From NCBI RefSeq assembly GCF_051622035.1, contig NC_135355.1, forward strand, positions 36,871,986 to 36,935,985: a stretch of 64,000 nt of DNA, in the 5' to 3' direction. The notes beneath the pieces are model-generated. The model was not told the origin of the DNA, made no database searches, and worked only from the letters and a program-made list of their open reading frames with translations. Below are positions 1-12,700 of this stretch, one piece after another. This stretch comes from Arctopsyche grandis (taxonomy: Eukaryota; Arthropoda; Insecta; Trichoptera; Hydropsychidae). The first letter of the stretch is position 1; every line of letters begins with the position of its first letter. The position numbers and the translations under genes were made by a program.

Positions 1-3000
1 GGGTTAGGTTTGGTGAGGTTAGCGAGTTTTGTGTAAATCTCACAATCTCGAATTCTTTGATTTCGGTGATGGCTAGGTTCGGTTGGGTTAGGTTTGGTGA
101 GGTGAGCTGGTTTAGTGTATATTTTTGCAATGTCGAATTCTTTGATTTCGGTGATGGTTAGGTTAGGTTGGGGTAGGTTTGGTGAGGTTAGCGAGTTTTG
201 TGTAAATCTTACAATCTCGAATTCTTTGATTTCGGTGATGGCTAGATAAGGTTGGGTTAGGTTTGGCGAGGTTAGCTGGTTTAGTGTTTATTTTTGCAAT
301 GTCGAATTCTTTGATTTCGGTGATGGTTAGGTTAGGTTGGGTTAGGTTTAGTGAGGTTAGCGAGTTTTGTGTAAATCTTACAATCTCGAATTCTTTGATT
401 TTATTGATGGGTAGGTTAGGTTGGGTTAGGTTTGGTGAGGTTAGCACGTTTGGTCTATATTTTTGCAATGTCGAATTCTTTGATTTTGGTGATGGTTAGG
501 GTAGGTTGGGTTAGGTTTGGTGAGGTTAGCGAGTTTTGTATAAATCTTACAATCTCGAATTCTTTGATTTCGGTGATGGGTAGGTTAGGTTGTGTTAGGT
601 TTGGTGAGGTAAGCACGTTTAGTGTATATTTTTGCAATGTCGAATTCTTTGATTTCGGTGATGGTTTGGTTAGGTTGGAATAGGTTAGGTGAGGTTAGCG
701 AATTTTGTGTAAATCTTACAATCTTGAATTCTTTGATTTCGGTGATGGTTAGGTTAGGTTGGGGTAGGTTTGGTGAGGTTAGCGAGTTTTGTGTAAATCT
801 TACAATCTCGAATTCTTTGATTTCGGTGATGGCTAGATCAGGTTGGGTTAGGTTTGGTGAGGTTAGCTGGTTTAGTGTTTTTTTTTGCAATGTCGAATTC
901 TTTGATTTCGGTGATGGTTAGGTTAGGTTGGGTTAGGTTTAGTGAGGTTAGCGAGTTTTGTGTAAATCTTACAATCTCGAATTCTTTGATTTTAGTGATG
1001 GGTAGGTTAGGTTGGGTTAGGTTTGGTGAGGTAAGCACGTTTGGTCTATATTTTTGCAATGTCGAATTCTTTGATTTCGGTGATGGTAAGGGTAGGTTGG
1101 GTTAGGTTTGGTGAGGTTAGCGAGTCTTCTGTAAATCTTACAATCTCGAATTCTTTGATTTCGGCGATGGTTAGGTCAGGTTGGGTTAGGTTTGGTGAGG
1201 TTAGCGAGTTTTGTGTAAATCTTACAATCTCGAATTCTTTGATTTCGGTGATGTTTAGGTTGGGTTTGGTTAGTTTTGGTGAGGTTTGCGAGTTTTGTGT
1301 AGTCTTACAATCTCGAATTATTTAATTTCGGTGATGGTTAGGTTGGGTTGGGTTAGGTTTGGTGAGGTTAGCGAGTTTTGTGTAGTCTTACAATCTCGAA
1401 TTCTTTGATTTCGGTGATGGCTAGGTTCGGTTGGGTTAGGTTTGGTGAGGTGAGCTGGTTTAGTGTATATTTTTGCAATGTTGAATTCTTTGATTTCGGT
1501 GATGGTTAGGGTAGGTTGGGTTAGGTTTGGTTAGGTTAGCGAGTCTTCTGTAAATCTTACAATCTCGAATTCTTTGATTTCGGTGATGGTTAGGTTAGGT
1601 TGGGTTAGGTTTGGTGAGGTTAGCGAGTTTTGTGTAAATCTTACAATCTCGAATTCTTTGATTTTGGTGATGGTTAGGTTGGGTTTGGTTGGTTTTGGTG
1701 AGGTTTGCGAGTTTTGTGTAAAACTTACAATCTCGAATTATTTAATTTCGGTGATGGTTAGGTTGGGTTGGGTTAGGTTTGGTGAGGTTAGCGAGTTTTG
1801 TGTAGTCTTACAATCTCGAATTCTTTGATTTCGGTGATGGCTAGGTTCGGTTGGGTTAGGTTTGGTGAGGTTAGCACATTTTGTGTATATTTTTGAAATG
1901 TTGAATTCTTTGATTTCGGTGATGGTTAGGGTAGGTTGGGTTAGGTTTGGTTAGGTTAGCGAGTCTTCTGTAAATCTTACAATCTCGAATTCTTTGATTT
2001 CGGTGATGGTTAGGTTAGGTTGGGTTAGGTTTGGTGAGGTTAGCGAGTTTTGTGTAAATCTTACAATCTCGAATTCTTTGATTTTGGTGATGGTTAGGTT
2101 GGGTTTGGCTAGTTTTGGTGAGGTTTGCGAGTCTTGTGTAAAACTTACAATCTCGAATTATTTGATTTCGGTGATGGTTAGGTTGGGTTGGGTTAGAATT
2201 GGTGAGGTTAGCGAGTTTTGTGTAATCTTACAATCTCGAATTCTTTGATTTCGGTGATGGCTAGGTTAGGTTGGGTTAGGTTTGTTGAGGTTAGCACGTA
2301 TAGTGTATATTTTTGCAATCTCGAATTCTTTGATTTCCGTGATGGTTAGGTTGGGTTGGGTTAGGTTTGAAGTGGTTTGCACGTTAAGTGTATATTTTTG
2401 CAATGTCGAATTCTTTGATTTCGGTGATGGTTAGGTTAGGTTGGATTAGGTTAGGTGAGGTTAGCGAGTTTTGTGTAAATCTTACAATGTCGAATTCGAT
2501 GATTTCGGTGATGGGTAGGTTAGGTTGTGTTAGGTTTGGTGAGGTAAGCACGTTTAGTGTATTTTTTTGCAATGTCGAATTCTTTGATTTCGGTGATGGT
2601 TTGGTTAGGTTGGGGTAGGTTTGGTGAGATTAGCGAGTTTTGTGTAAATCTTACAATCTCGAATTCTTTGATTTCGGTGATGGCTAGATCAGGTTGGGTT
2701 AGGTTTGGTGAGGTTAGCTGGTTTAGTGTTTTTTTTTGCAATGTCGATTTCTTTGATTTCGGTGATGGTTTGGTTAGGTTGGAATAGGTTAGGTGAGGTT
2801 AGCGAATTTTGTGTAAATCTTACAATCTCGAATTTTTTGATTTCGGTGATGGTTAGGTTAGGTTGGGGTCGGTTTGGTGAGGTTAGCGAGTTTTGTGTAA
2901 ATCTTACAATCTCGAATTCTTTGATTTCGGTGATGGCTAGGTAAGGTTGTGTTAGGTTCGGTGAGGTAAGCACGTTGAGTGTATATTTTTGCAATGTCGA

Positions 3001-6000
3001 ATTCTTTGATTTCGGTGATGGCTAGGTTAGGTTGGGTTAGGTTTGGTGAGGTTAGCGAGTTTTGTGTAAATCTTACAATCTCGAATTCTTTGATTTCGGT
3101 GATGGCTAGGCTAGGTTGTGTTAGGTTTGTTGAGGTTAGCACATTTTGTGTATATTTTTGAAATGTTGAATTCTTTTAATTCGGTGATGGTTAGGTTAGG
3201 TTGGGTTAGGTTTGGTGAGGTTAGCGAGTTTTGTGTAAATCTCACAATCTCGAATTCTTTGATTTCGGTGATGGTTAGGTTAGGTTCGGTTAGGTTTGGT
3301 GAGGTTAGCGAGTTTTGTGTAAATCTTGGAATCTCGAATTCTTTGATTTCGGTGATGGCTAGGTTAGGTTGGGTTAGGTTTGGTGAGGTTAGCGAGGTTT
3401 GTGTAAATCTTACAATCTCGAATTATTTGATTTCGGTGATGGTAAGGTTGGGTTGGGTTAGGTTTGGTGAGGTAAGCGAGTTTTGTGTAAATCTTACAAT
3501 CTTGAATTCTTTGATTTCGGTGATGGCTAGGCTAGGTTGTGTTAGGTTTGTTGAGGTTAGCACATTTTGTGTATATTTTTGAAATGTTGAATTCTTTGAT
3601 TTCGGTGATGGTTAGGTTAGGTTGGGTTAGGTTTGGTGAGGTTAGCGAGTTTTGTGTAAATCTCACAATCTCGAATTCTTTGATTTCGGTGATGGCTAGG
3701 TTCGGTTGGGTTAGGTTTGGTGAGGTGAGCTGGTTTAGTGTATATTTTTGCAATGTCGAATTCTTTGATTTCGGTGATGGTTAGGTTAGGTTGGGGTAGG
3801 TTTGGTGAGGTTAGCGAGTTTTGTGTAAATCTTACAATCTCGAATTCTTTGATTTCGGTGATGGCTAGATAAGGTTGGGTTAGGTTTGGCGAGGTTAGCT
3901 GGTTTAGTGTTTATTTTTGCAATGTCGAATTCTTTGATTTCGGTGATGGTTAGGTTAGGTTGGGTTAGGTTTAGTGAGGTTAGCGAGTTTTGTGTAAATC
4001 TTACAATCTCGAATTCTTTGATTTTATTGATGGGTAGGTTAGGTTGGGTTAGGTTTGGTGAGGTTAGCACGTTTGGTCTATATTTTTGCAATGTCGAATT
4101 CTTTGATTTTGGTGATGGTTAGGGTAGGTTGGGTTAGGTTTGGTGAGGTTAGCGAGTTTTGTATAAATCTTACAATCTCGAATTCTTTGATTTCGGTGAT
4201 GGGTAGGTTAGGTTGTGTTAGGTTTGGTGAGGTAAGCACGTTTAGTGTATATTTTTGCAATGTCGAATTCTTTGATTTCGGTGATGGTTTGGTTAGGTTG
4301 GAATAGGTTAGGTGAGGTTAGCGAATTTTGTGTAAATCTTACAATCTTGAATTCTTTGATTTCGGTGATGGTTAGGTTAGGTTGGGGTAGGTTTGGTGAG
4401 GTTAGCGAGTTTTGTGTAAATCTTACAATCTCGAATTCTTTGATTTCGGTGATGGCTAGATCAGGTTGGGTTAGGTTTGGTGAGGTTAGCTGGTTTAGTG
4501 TTTTTTTTTGCAATGTCGAATTCTTTGATTTCGGTGATGGTTAGGTTAGGTTGGGTTAGGTTTAGTGAGGTTAGCGAGTTTTGTGTAAATCTTACAATCT
4601 CGAATTCTTTGATTTTAGTGATGGGTAGGTTAGGTTGGGTTAGGTTTGGTGAGGTAAGCACGTTTGGTCTATATTTTTGCAATGTCGAATTCTTTGATTT
4701 CGGTGATGGTAAGGGTAGGTTGGGTTAGGTTTGGTGAGGTTAGCGAGTCTTCTGTAAATCTTACAATCTCGAATTCTTTGATTTCGGCGATGGTTAGGTC
4801 AGGTTGGGTTAGGTTTGGTGAGGTTAGCGAGTTTTGTGTAAATCTTACAATCTCGAATTCTTTGATTTCGGTGATGTTTAGGTTGGGTTTGGTTAGTTTT
4901 GGTGAGGTTTGCGAGTTTTGTGTAGTCTTACAATCTCGAATTATTTAATTTCGGTGATGGTTAGGTTGGGTTGGGTTAGGTTTGGTGAGGTTAGCGAGTT
5001 TTGTGTAGTCTTACAATCTCGAATTCTTTGATTTCGGTGATGGCTAGGTTCGGTTGGGTTAGGTTTGGTGAGGTGAGCTGGTTTAGTGTATATTTTTGCA
5101 ATGTTGAATTCTTTGATTTCGGTGATGGTTAGGGTAGGTTGGGTTAGGTTTGGTTAGGTTAGCGAGTCTTCTGTAAATCTTACAATCTCGAATTCTTTGA
5201 TTTCGGTGATGGTTAGGTTAGGTTGGGTTAGGTTTGGTGAGGTTAGCGAGTTTTGTGTAAATCTTACAATCTCGAATTCTTTGATTTTGGTGATGGTTAG
5301 GTTGGGTTTGGTTGGTTTTGGTGAGGTTTGCGAGTTTTGTGTAAAACTTACAATCTCGAATTATTTAATTTCGGTGATGGTTAGGTTGGGTTGGGTTAGG
5401 TTTGGTGAGGTTAGCGAGTTTTGTGTAGTCTTACAATCTCGAATTCTTTGATTTCGGTGATGGCTAGGTTCGGTTGGGTTAGGTTTGGTGAGGTTAGCAC
5501 ATTTTGTGTATATTTTTGAAATGTTGAATTCTTTGATTTCGGTGATGGTTAGGGTAGGTTGGGTTAGGTTTGGTTAGGTTAGCGAGTCTTCTGTAAATCT
5601 TACAATCTCGAATTCTTTGATTTCGGTGATGGTTAGGTTAGGTTGGGTTAGGTTTGGTGAGGTTAGCGAGTTTTGTGTAAATCTTACAATCTCGAATTCT
5701 TTGATTTTGGTGATGGTTAGGTTGGGTTTGGCTAGTTTTGGTGAGGTTTGCGAGTCTTGTGTAAAACTTACAATCTCGAATTATTTGATTTCGGTGATGG
5801 TTAGGTTGGGTTGGGTTAGAATTGGTGAGGTTAGCGAGTTTTGTGTAATCTTACAATCTCGAATTCTTTGATTTCGGTGATGGCTAGGTTAGGTTGGGTT
5901 AGGTTTGTTGAGGTTAGCACGTATAGTGTATATTTTTGCAATCTCGAATTCTTTGATTTCCGTGATGGTTAGGTTGGGTTGGGTTAGGTTTGAAGTGGTT

Positions 6001-6733
6001 TGCACGTTAAGTGTATATTTTTGCAATGTCGAATTCTTTGATTTCGGTGATGGTTAGGTTAGGTTGGATTAGGTTAGGTGAGGTTAGCGAGTTTTGTGTA
6101 AATCTTACAATGTCGAATTCGATGATTTCGGTGATGGGTAGGTTAGGTTGTGTTAGGTTTGGTGAGGTAAGCACGTTTAGTGTATTTTTTTGCAATGTCG
6201 AATTCTTTGATTTCGGTGATGGTTTGGTTAGGTTGGGGTAGGTTTGGTGAGATTAGCGAGTTTTGTGTAAATCTTACAATCTCGAATTCTTTGATTTCGG
6301 TGATGGCTAGATCAGGTTGGGTTAGGTTTGGTGAGGTTAGCTGGTTTAGTGTTTTTTTTTGCAATGTCGATTTCTTTGATTTCGGTGATGGTTTGGTTAG
6401 GTTGGAATAGGTTAGGTGAGGTTAGCGAATTTTGTGTAAATCTTACAATCTCGAATTTTTTGATTTCGGTGATGGTTAGGTTAGGTTGGGGTCGGTTTGG
6501 TGAGGTTAGCGAGTTTTGTGTAAATCTTACAATCTCGAATTCTTTGATTTCGGTGATGGCTAGGTAAGGTTGTGTTAGGTTCGGTGAGGTAAGCACGTTG
6601 AGTGTATATTTTTGCAATGTCGAATTCTTTGATTTCGGTGATGGCTAGGTTAGGTTGGGTTAGGTTTGGTGAGGTTAGCGAGTTTTGTGTAAATCTTACA
6701 ATCTCGAATTCTTTGATTTCGGTGATGGCTAGG
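1..6733 (+). repeat. Long direct duplication inside the satellite, offset 3623 bp
   Basis: Positions 1-3110 and 3624-6733 carry the same order of monomer variants with almost no differences that I can find, including rare single-base variants. The offset of 3623 bp is about 43 monomers. Identity breaks near 3110 and 6733, where the first copy continues with a GGCTAGGCTAGG monomer and the second with GGCTAGGTTCGG. Near-identity over 3 kb between otherwise diverged monomers means a recent duplication, or an assembly that counted one segment twice. Confidence 0.85.
1574..1993 (+). repeat. 420-bp pentameric higher-order repeat of the satellite (example unit)
   Basis: Five successive monomers of 84, 84, 83, 85 and 84 bp form a 420-bp unit that recurs directly at 1994. 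The order is: A-type with GATTTTGGTG; a variant with GGGTTTGGTTGG and GAATTATTT; an 83-bp variant with TGTAGTCTT; an 85-bp variant with AGCACATTTTGTGTATATTT and TTGAAATG; an A-type with GAGTCTTCTG. The same unit or close relatives recur near 5197, 5617, 8649, 9069, 14285, 15124, 15544, 19614, 20034, 22900 and 23320. Repeated ordered sets of diverged monomers are what unequal crossover or local amplification of a multimer produces. Confidence 0.85.
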
Positions 6734-9700
6734 TTCGGTTGGGTTAGGTTTGGTGAGGTTAGCACATTTTGTGTATATTTTTGAAATGTTGAATTCTTTG
6801 ATTTCGGTGATGGTTAGGGTAGGTTGGGTTAGGTTTGGTTAGGTTAGCGAGTCTTCTGTAAATCTTACAATCTCGAATTCTTTGATTTCGGTGATGGTTA
6901 GGTTAGGTTGGGTTAGGTTTGGTGAGGTTAGCGAGTTTTGTGTTAATCTTACAATCTCGAATTCTTTGATTTTGGTGATGGTTAGGTTGGGTTTGGTTAG
7001 TTTTGGTGAGGTTTGCGAGTTTTGTGTAAAACTTACAATCTCGAATTATTTGATTTCGGTGATGGTTAGGTTGGGTTGGGTTAGGTTTGGTGAGGTTAGC
7101 GAGTTTTGTGTAAAACTTACAATCTCGAATTATTTGATTTCGGTGATGGTTAGGTTGGGTTGGGTTAGAATTGGTGAGGTTAGCGAGTTTTGTGTAATCT
7201 TACAATCTCGAATTCTTTGATTTCGGTGATGGCTAGGTTAGGTTGTGTTAGGTTCGGTGAGGTAAGCACGTTGAGTGTATATTTTTGCAATGTCGAATTC
7301 TTTGATTTCGGTGATGGCTAGGTTAGGTTGGGTTAGGTTTGGTGAGGTTAGCGAGTTTTGTGTAAATCTTACAATCTCGAATTCTTTGATTTCGGTGATG
7401 GCTAGGTTAGGTTGTGTTAGGTTCGGTGAGGTAAGCACGTTGAGTGTATATTTTTGCAATGTCGAATTCTTTGATTTCGGTGATGGCTAGGTTAGGTTGG
7501 GTTAGGTTTGGTGAGGTTAGCGAGTTTTGTGTAAATCTTACAATCTTGAATTCTTTGATTTCGGTGATGGCTAGGTAATGTTGTGTTAGGTTTGAAGTGG
7601 TAAGCACGTTTAGTATATATTTATGCAATGTCGAATTCTTTGATTTCGGTTATGGTTAGGTTAGGTTGGGTTAGGTTTGGTGAGGTTAGCAAGTTTTGTG
7701 TAAATCTTACAATCTCGAATTCTTTGATTTCGGTGATGGTTAGGTTGGGTTGGGTTAGGTTTGGTGAGGTTAGCGAGTTTTGTGTAGTCTTACAATCTCG
7801 AATTCTTTGATTTCGGTGATGGCTAGGTTAGGTTGGGTTAGGTTTGTTGAGGTTAGCACGTATAGTGTATATTTTTGCAATCTCGAATTCTTTGATTTCG
7901 GTGATGGTTAGGTTGGGTTGGGTTAGGTTTGAAGTGGTTAGCACGTTTAGTGTATATTTTTGCAATGTCGAATTCTTTGATTTCGGTGATGGTTAGGTTA
8001 GGTTGGATTAGGTTAGGTGAGGTTAGCGAGTTTTGTGTAAATCTTACAATGTCGAATTCGATGATTTCGGTGATGGCTAGGTTAGGTTGGGTTAGGTTTG
8101 GTGAGGTTAGCACGTTTAGTGTATATTTTTGCAATGTCGAATTCTTTGATTTCGGTGATGGTAAGGGTAGGTTGGGTTAGGTTTGGTGAGGTTAGCGAGT
8201 CTTCTGTAAATCTTACAATCTCGAATTCTTTGATTTCGGTGCTGGTTAGGTCAGGTTGGGTTAGGTTTGGTGAGGTTAGCGAGTTTTGTGTAAATCTTAC
8301 AATCTCGAATTCTTTGATTTCGGTGATGTTTAGGTTGGGTTTGGTTAGTTTTGGTGAGGTTTGCGAGTTTTGTGTAGTCTTACAATCTCGAATTATTTAA
8401 TTTCGGTGATGGTTAGGTTGGGTTGGGTTAGGTTTGGTGAGGTTAGCGAGTTTTGTGTAGTCTTACAATCTCGAATTCTTTGATTTCGGTGATGGCTAGG
8501 TTCGGTTGGGTTAGGTTTGGTGAGGTGAGCTGGTTTAGTGTATATTTTTGCAATGTTGAATTCTTTGATTTCGGTGATGGTTAGGGTAGGTTGGGTTAGG
8601 TTTGGTTAGGTTAGCGAGTCTTCTGTAAATCTTACAATCTCGAATTCTTTGATTTCGGTGATGGTTAGGTTAGGTTGGGTTAGGTTTGGTGAGGTTAGCG
8701 AGTTTTGTGTAAATCTTACAATCTCGAATTCTTTGATTTTGGTGATGGTTAGGTTGGGTTTGGTTGGTTTTGGTGAGGTTTGCGAGTTTTGTGTAAAACT
8801 TACAATCTCGAATTATTTAATTTCGGTGATGGTTAGGTTGGGTTGGGTTAGGTTTGGTGAGGTTAGCGAGTTTTGTGTAGTCTTACAATCTCGAATTCTT
8901 TGATTTCGGTGATGGCTAGGTTCGGTTGGGTTAGGTTTGGTGAGGTTAGCACATTTTGTGTATATTTTTGAAATGTTGAATTCTTTGATTTCGGTGATGG
9001 TTAGGGTAGGTTGGGTTAGGTTTGGTTAGGTTAGCGAGTCTTCTGTAAATCTTACAATCTCGAATTCTTTGATTTCGGTGATGGTTAGGTTAGGTTGGGT
9101 TAGGTTTGGTGAGGTTAGCGAGTTTTGTGTAAATCTTACAATCTCGAATTCTTTGATTTTGGTGATGGTTAGGTTGGGTTTGGCTAGTTTTGGTGAGGTT
9201 TGCGAGTCTTGTGTAAAACTTACAATCTCGAATTATTTGATTTCGGTGATGGTTAGGTTGGGTTGGGTTAGAATTGGTGAGGTTAGCGAGTTTTGTGTAA
9301 TCTTACAATCTCGAATTCTTTGATTTCGGTGATGGCTAGGTTAGGTTGGGTTAGGTTTGTTGAGGTTAGCACGTATAGTGTATATTTTTGCAATCTCGAA
9401 TTCTTTGATTTCCGTGATGGTTAGGTTGGGTTGGGTTAGGTTTGAAGTGGTTTGCACGTTTAGTGTATATTTTTGCAATGTCGAATTCTTTGATTTCGGT
9501 GATGGTTAGGTTAGGTTGGATTAGGTTAGGTGAGGTTAGCGAGTTTTGTGTAAATCTTACAATGTCGAATTCGATGATTTCGGTGATGGGTAGGTTAGGT
9601 TGTGTTAGGTTTGGTGAGGTAAGCACGTTTAGTGTATTTTTTTGCAATGTCGAATTCTTTGATTTCGGTGATGGTTTGGTTAGGTTGGGGTAGGTTTGGT

Positions 9701-12700
9701 GAGATTAGCGAGTTTTGTGTAAATCTTACAATCTCGAATTCTTTGATTTCGGTGATGGCTAGATCAGGTTGGGTTAGGTTTGGTGAGGTTAGCTGGTTTA
9801 GTGTTTTTTTTTGCAATGTCGATTTCTTTGATTTCGGTGATGGTTTGGTTAGGTTGGAATAGGTTAGGTGAGGTAAGCGAATTTTGTGTAAATCTTACAA
9901 TCTCGAATTTTTTGATTTCGGTGATGGTTAGGTTAGGTTGGGGTCGGTTTGGTGAGGTTAGCGAGTTTTGTGTAAATCTTACAATCTCGAATTCTTTGAT
10001 TTCGGTGATGGCTAGGTAAGGTTGTGTTAGGTTCGGTGAGGTAAGCACGTTGAGTGTATATTTTTGCAATGTCGAATTCTTTGATTTCGGTGATGGCTAG
10101 GTTAGGTTGGGTTAGGTTTGGTGAGGTTAGCGAGTTTTGTGTAAATCTTACAATCTCGAATTCTTTGATTTCGGTGATGGCTAGGCTAGGTTGTGTTAGG
10201 TTTGTTGAGTTTTGTGTAGTCTTACAATCTCGAATTCTTTGATTTCGGTGATGGCTAGGTTCGGTTGGGTTAGGTTTGGTGAGGTTAGCACATTTTGTGT
10301 ATATTTTTGAAATGTTGAATTCTTTGATTTCGGTGATGGTTAGGGTAGGTTGGGTTAGGTTTGGTTAGGTTAGCGAGTCTTCTGTAAATCTTACAATCTC
10401 GAATTCTTTGATTTCGGTGATGGTTAGGTTAGGTTGGGTTAGGTTTGGTGAGGTTAGCGAGTTTTGTGTAAATCTTACAATCTCGAATTCTTTGATTTTG
10501 GTGATGGTTAGGTTGGGTTTGGTTAGTTTTGGTGAGGTTTGCGAGTTTTGTGTAAAACTTACAATCTCGAATTATTTGATTTCGGTGATGGTTAGGTTGG
10601 GTTGGGTTAGGTTTGGTGAGGTTAGCGAGTTTTGTGTAAAACTTACAATCTCGAATTATTTGATTTCGGTGATGGTTAGGTTGGGTTGGGTTAGAATTGG
10701 TGAGGTTAGCGAGTTTTGTGTAATCTTACAATCTCGAATTCTTTGATTTCGGTGATGGCTAGGTTAGGTTGTGTTAGGTTCGGTGAGGTAAGCACGTTGA
10801 GTGTATATTTTTGCAATGTCGAATTCTTTGATTTCGGTGATGGCTAGGTTAGGTTGGGTTAGGTTTGGTGAGGTTAGCGAGTTTTGTGTAAATCTTACAA
10901 TCTCGAATTCTTTGATTTCGGTGATGGCTAGGTTAGGTTGTGTTAGGTTCGGTGAGGTAAGCACGTTGAGTGTATATTTTTGCAATGTCGAATTCTTTGA
11001 TTTCGGTGATGGCTAGGTTAGGTTGGGTTAGGTTTGGTGAGGTTAGCGAGTTTTGTGTAAATCTTACAATCTTGAATTCTTTGATTTCGGTGATGGCTAG
11101 GTAATGTTGTGTTAGGTTTGAAGTGGTAAGCACGTTTAGTATATATTTATGCAATGTCGAATTCTTTGATTTCGGTTATGGTTAGGTTAGGTTGGGTTAG
11201 GTTTGGTGAGGTTAGCAAGTTTTGTGTAAATCTTACAATCTCGAATTCTTTGATTTCGGTGATGGTTAGGTTGGGTTGGGTTAGGTTTGGTGAGGTTAGC
11301 GAGTTTTGTGTAGTCTTACAATCTCGAATTCTTTGATTTCGGTGATGGCTAGGTTAGGTTGGGTTAGGTTTGTTGAGGTTAGCACGTATAGTGTATATTT
11401 TTGCAATCTCGAATTCTTTGATTTCGGTGATGGTTAGGTTGGGTTGGGTTAGGTTTGAAGTGGTTAGCACGTTTAGTGTATATTTTTGCAATGTCGAATT
11501 CTTTGATTTCGGTGATGGTTAGGTTAGGTTGGATTAGGTTAGGTGAGGTTAGCGAGTTTTGTGTAAATCTTACAATGTCGAATTCGATGATTTCGGTGAT
11601 GGCTAGGTTAGGTTGGGTTAGGTTTGGTGAGGTTAGCACGTTTAGTGTATATTTTTGCAATGTCGAATTCTTTGATTTCGGTAAAGGTAAGGGTAGGTTG
11701 GGTTAGGTTTGGTGAGGTTAGCGAGTTTTGTGTAAATCTTACAATCTTGAATTCTTTGATATCGATGATGGCTAGGTTAGGTTGGGTTTGGTTTGGTGAG
11801 GTTATCACGTTAAGTGTATATTTTTGCAATCTCGAATTTTTTGATTTCGGTGATGGTTAGGTTGGGTTGGGTTAGGTTTGGTGAGGTTAGCGAGTTTTGT
11901 GTAAATCTTACAATCTCGAATTCTTTGATTTCGGTGATGGTTAGGTTAGGTTGGGGTAGGTTTGGTGAGGTTAGCGAGTTTTGTGTAAATCTTACAATCT
12001 CGAATTCTTTGATTTCGGTGATGGCTAGGTTAGGTTGTGTTAGGTTCGGTGAGGTAAGCACGTTGAGTGTATATTTTTGCAATGTCGAATTCTTTGATTT
12101 CGGTGATGGCTAGGTTAGGTTGGGTTAGGTTTGGTGAGGTTAGCGAGTTTTGTGTAAATCTTACAATCTCGAATTCTTTGATTTCGGTGATGGCTAGGCT
12201 AGGTTGTGTTAGGTTTGTTGAGGTTAGCACATTTTGTGTATATTTTTGAAATGTTGAATTCTTTTAATTCGGTGATGGTTAGGTTAGGTTGGGTTAGGTT
12301 TGGTGAGGTTAGCGAGTTTTGTGTAAATCTCACAATCTCGAATTCTTTGATTTCGGTGATGGTTAGGTTAGGTTCGGTTAGGTTTGGTGAGGTTAGCGAG
12401 TTTTGTGTAAATCTTGGAATCTCGAATTCTTTGATTTCGGTGATGGCTAGGTTAGGTTGGGTTAGGTTTGGTGAGGTTAGCGAGGTTTGTGTAAATCTTA
12501 CAATCTCGAATTATTTGATTTCGGTGATGGTAAGGTTGGGTTGGGTTAGGTTTGGTGAGGTAAGCGAGTTTTGTGTAAATCTTACAATCTTGAATTCTTT
12601 GATTTCGGTGATGGCTAGGCTAGGTTGTGTTAGGTTTGTTGAGGTTAGCACATTTTGTGTATATTTTTGAAATGTTGAATTCTTTGATTTCGGTGATGGT

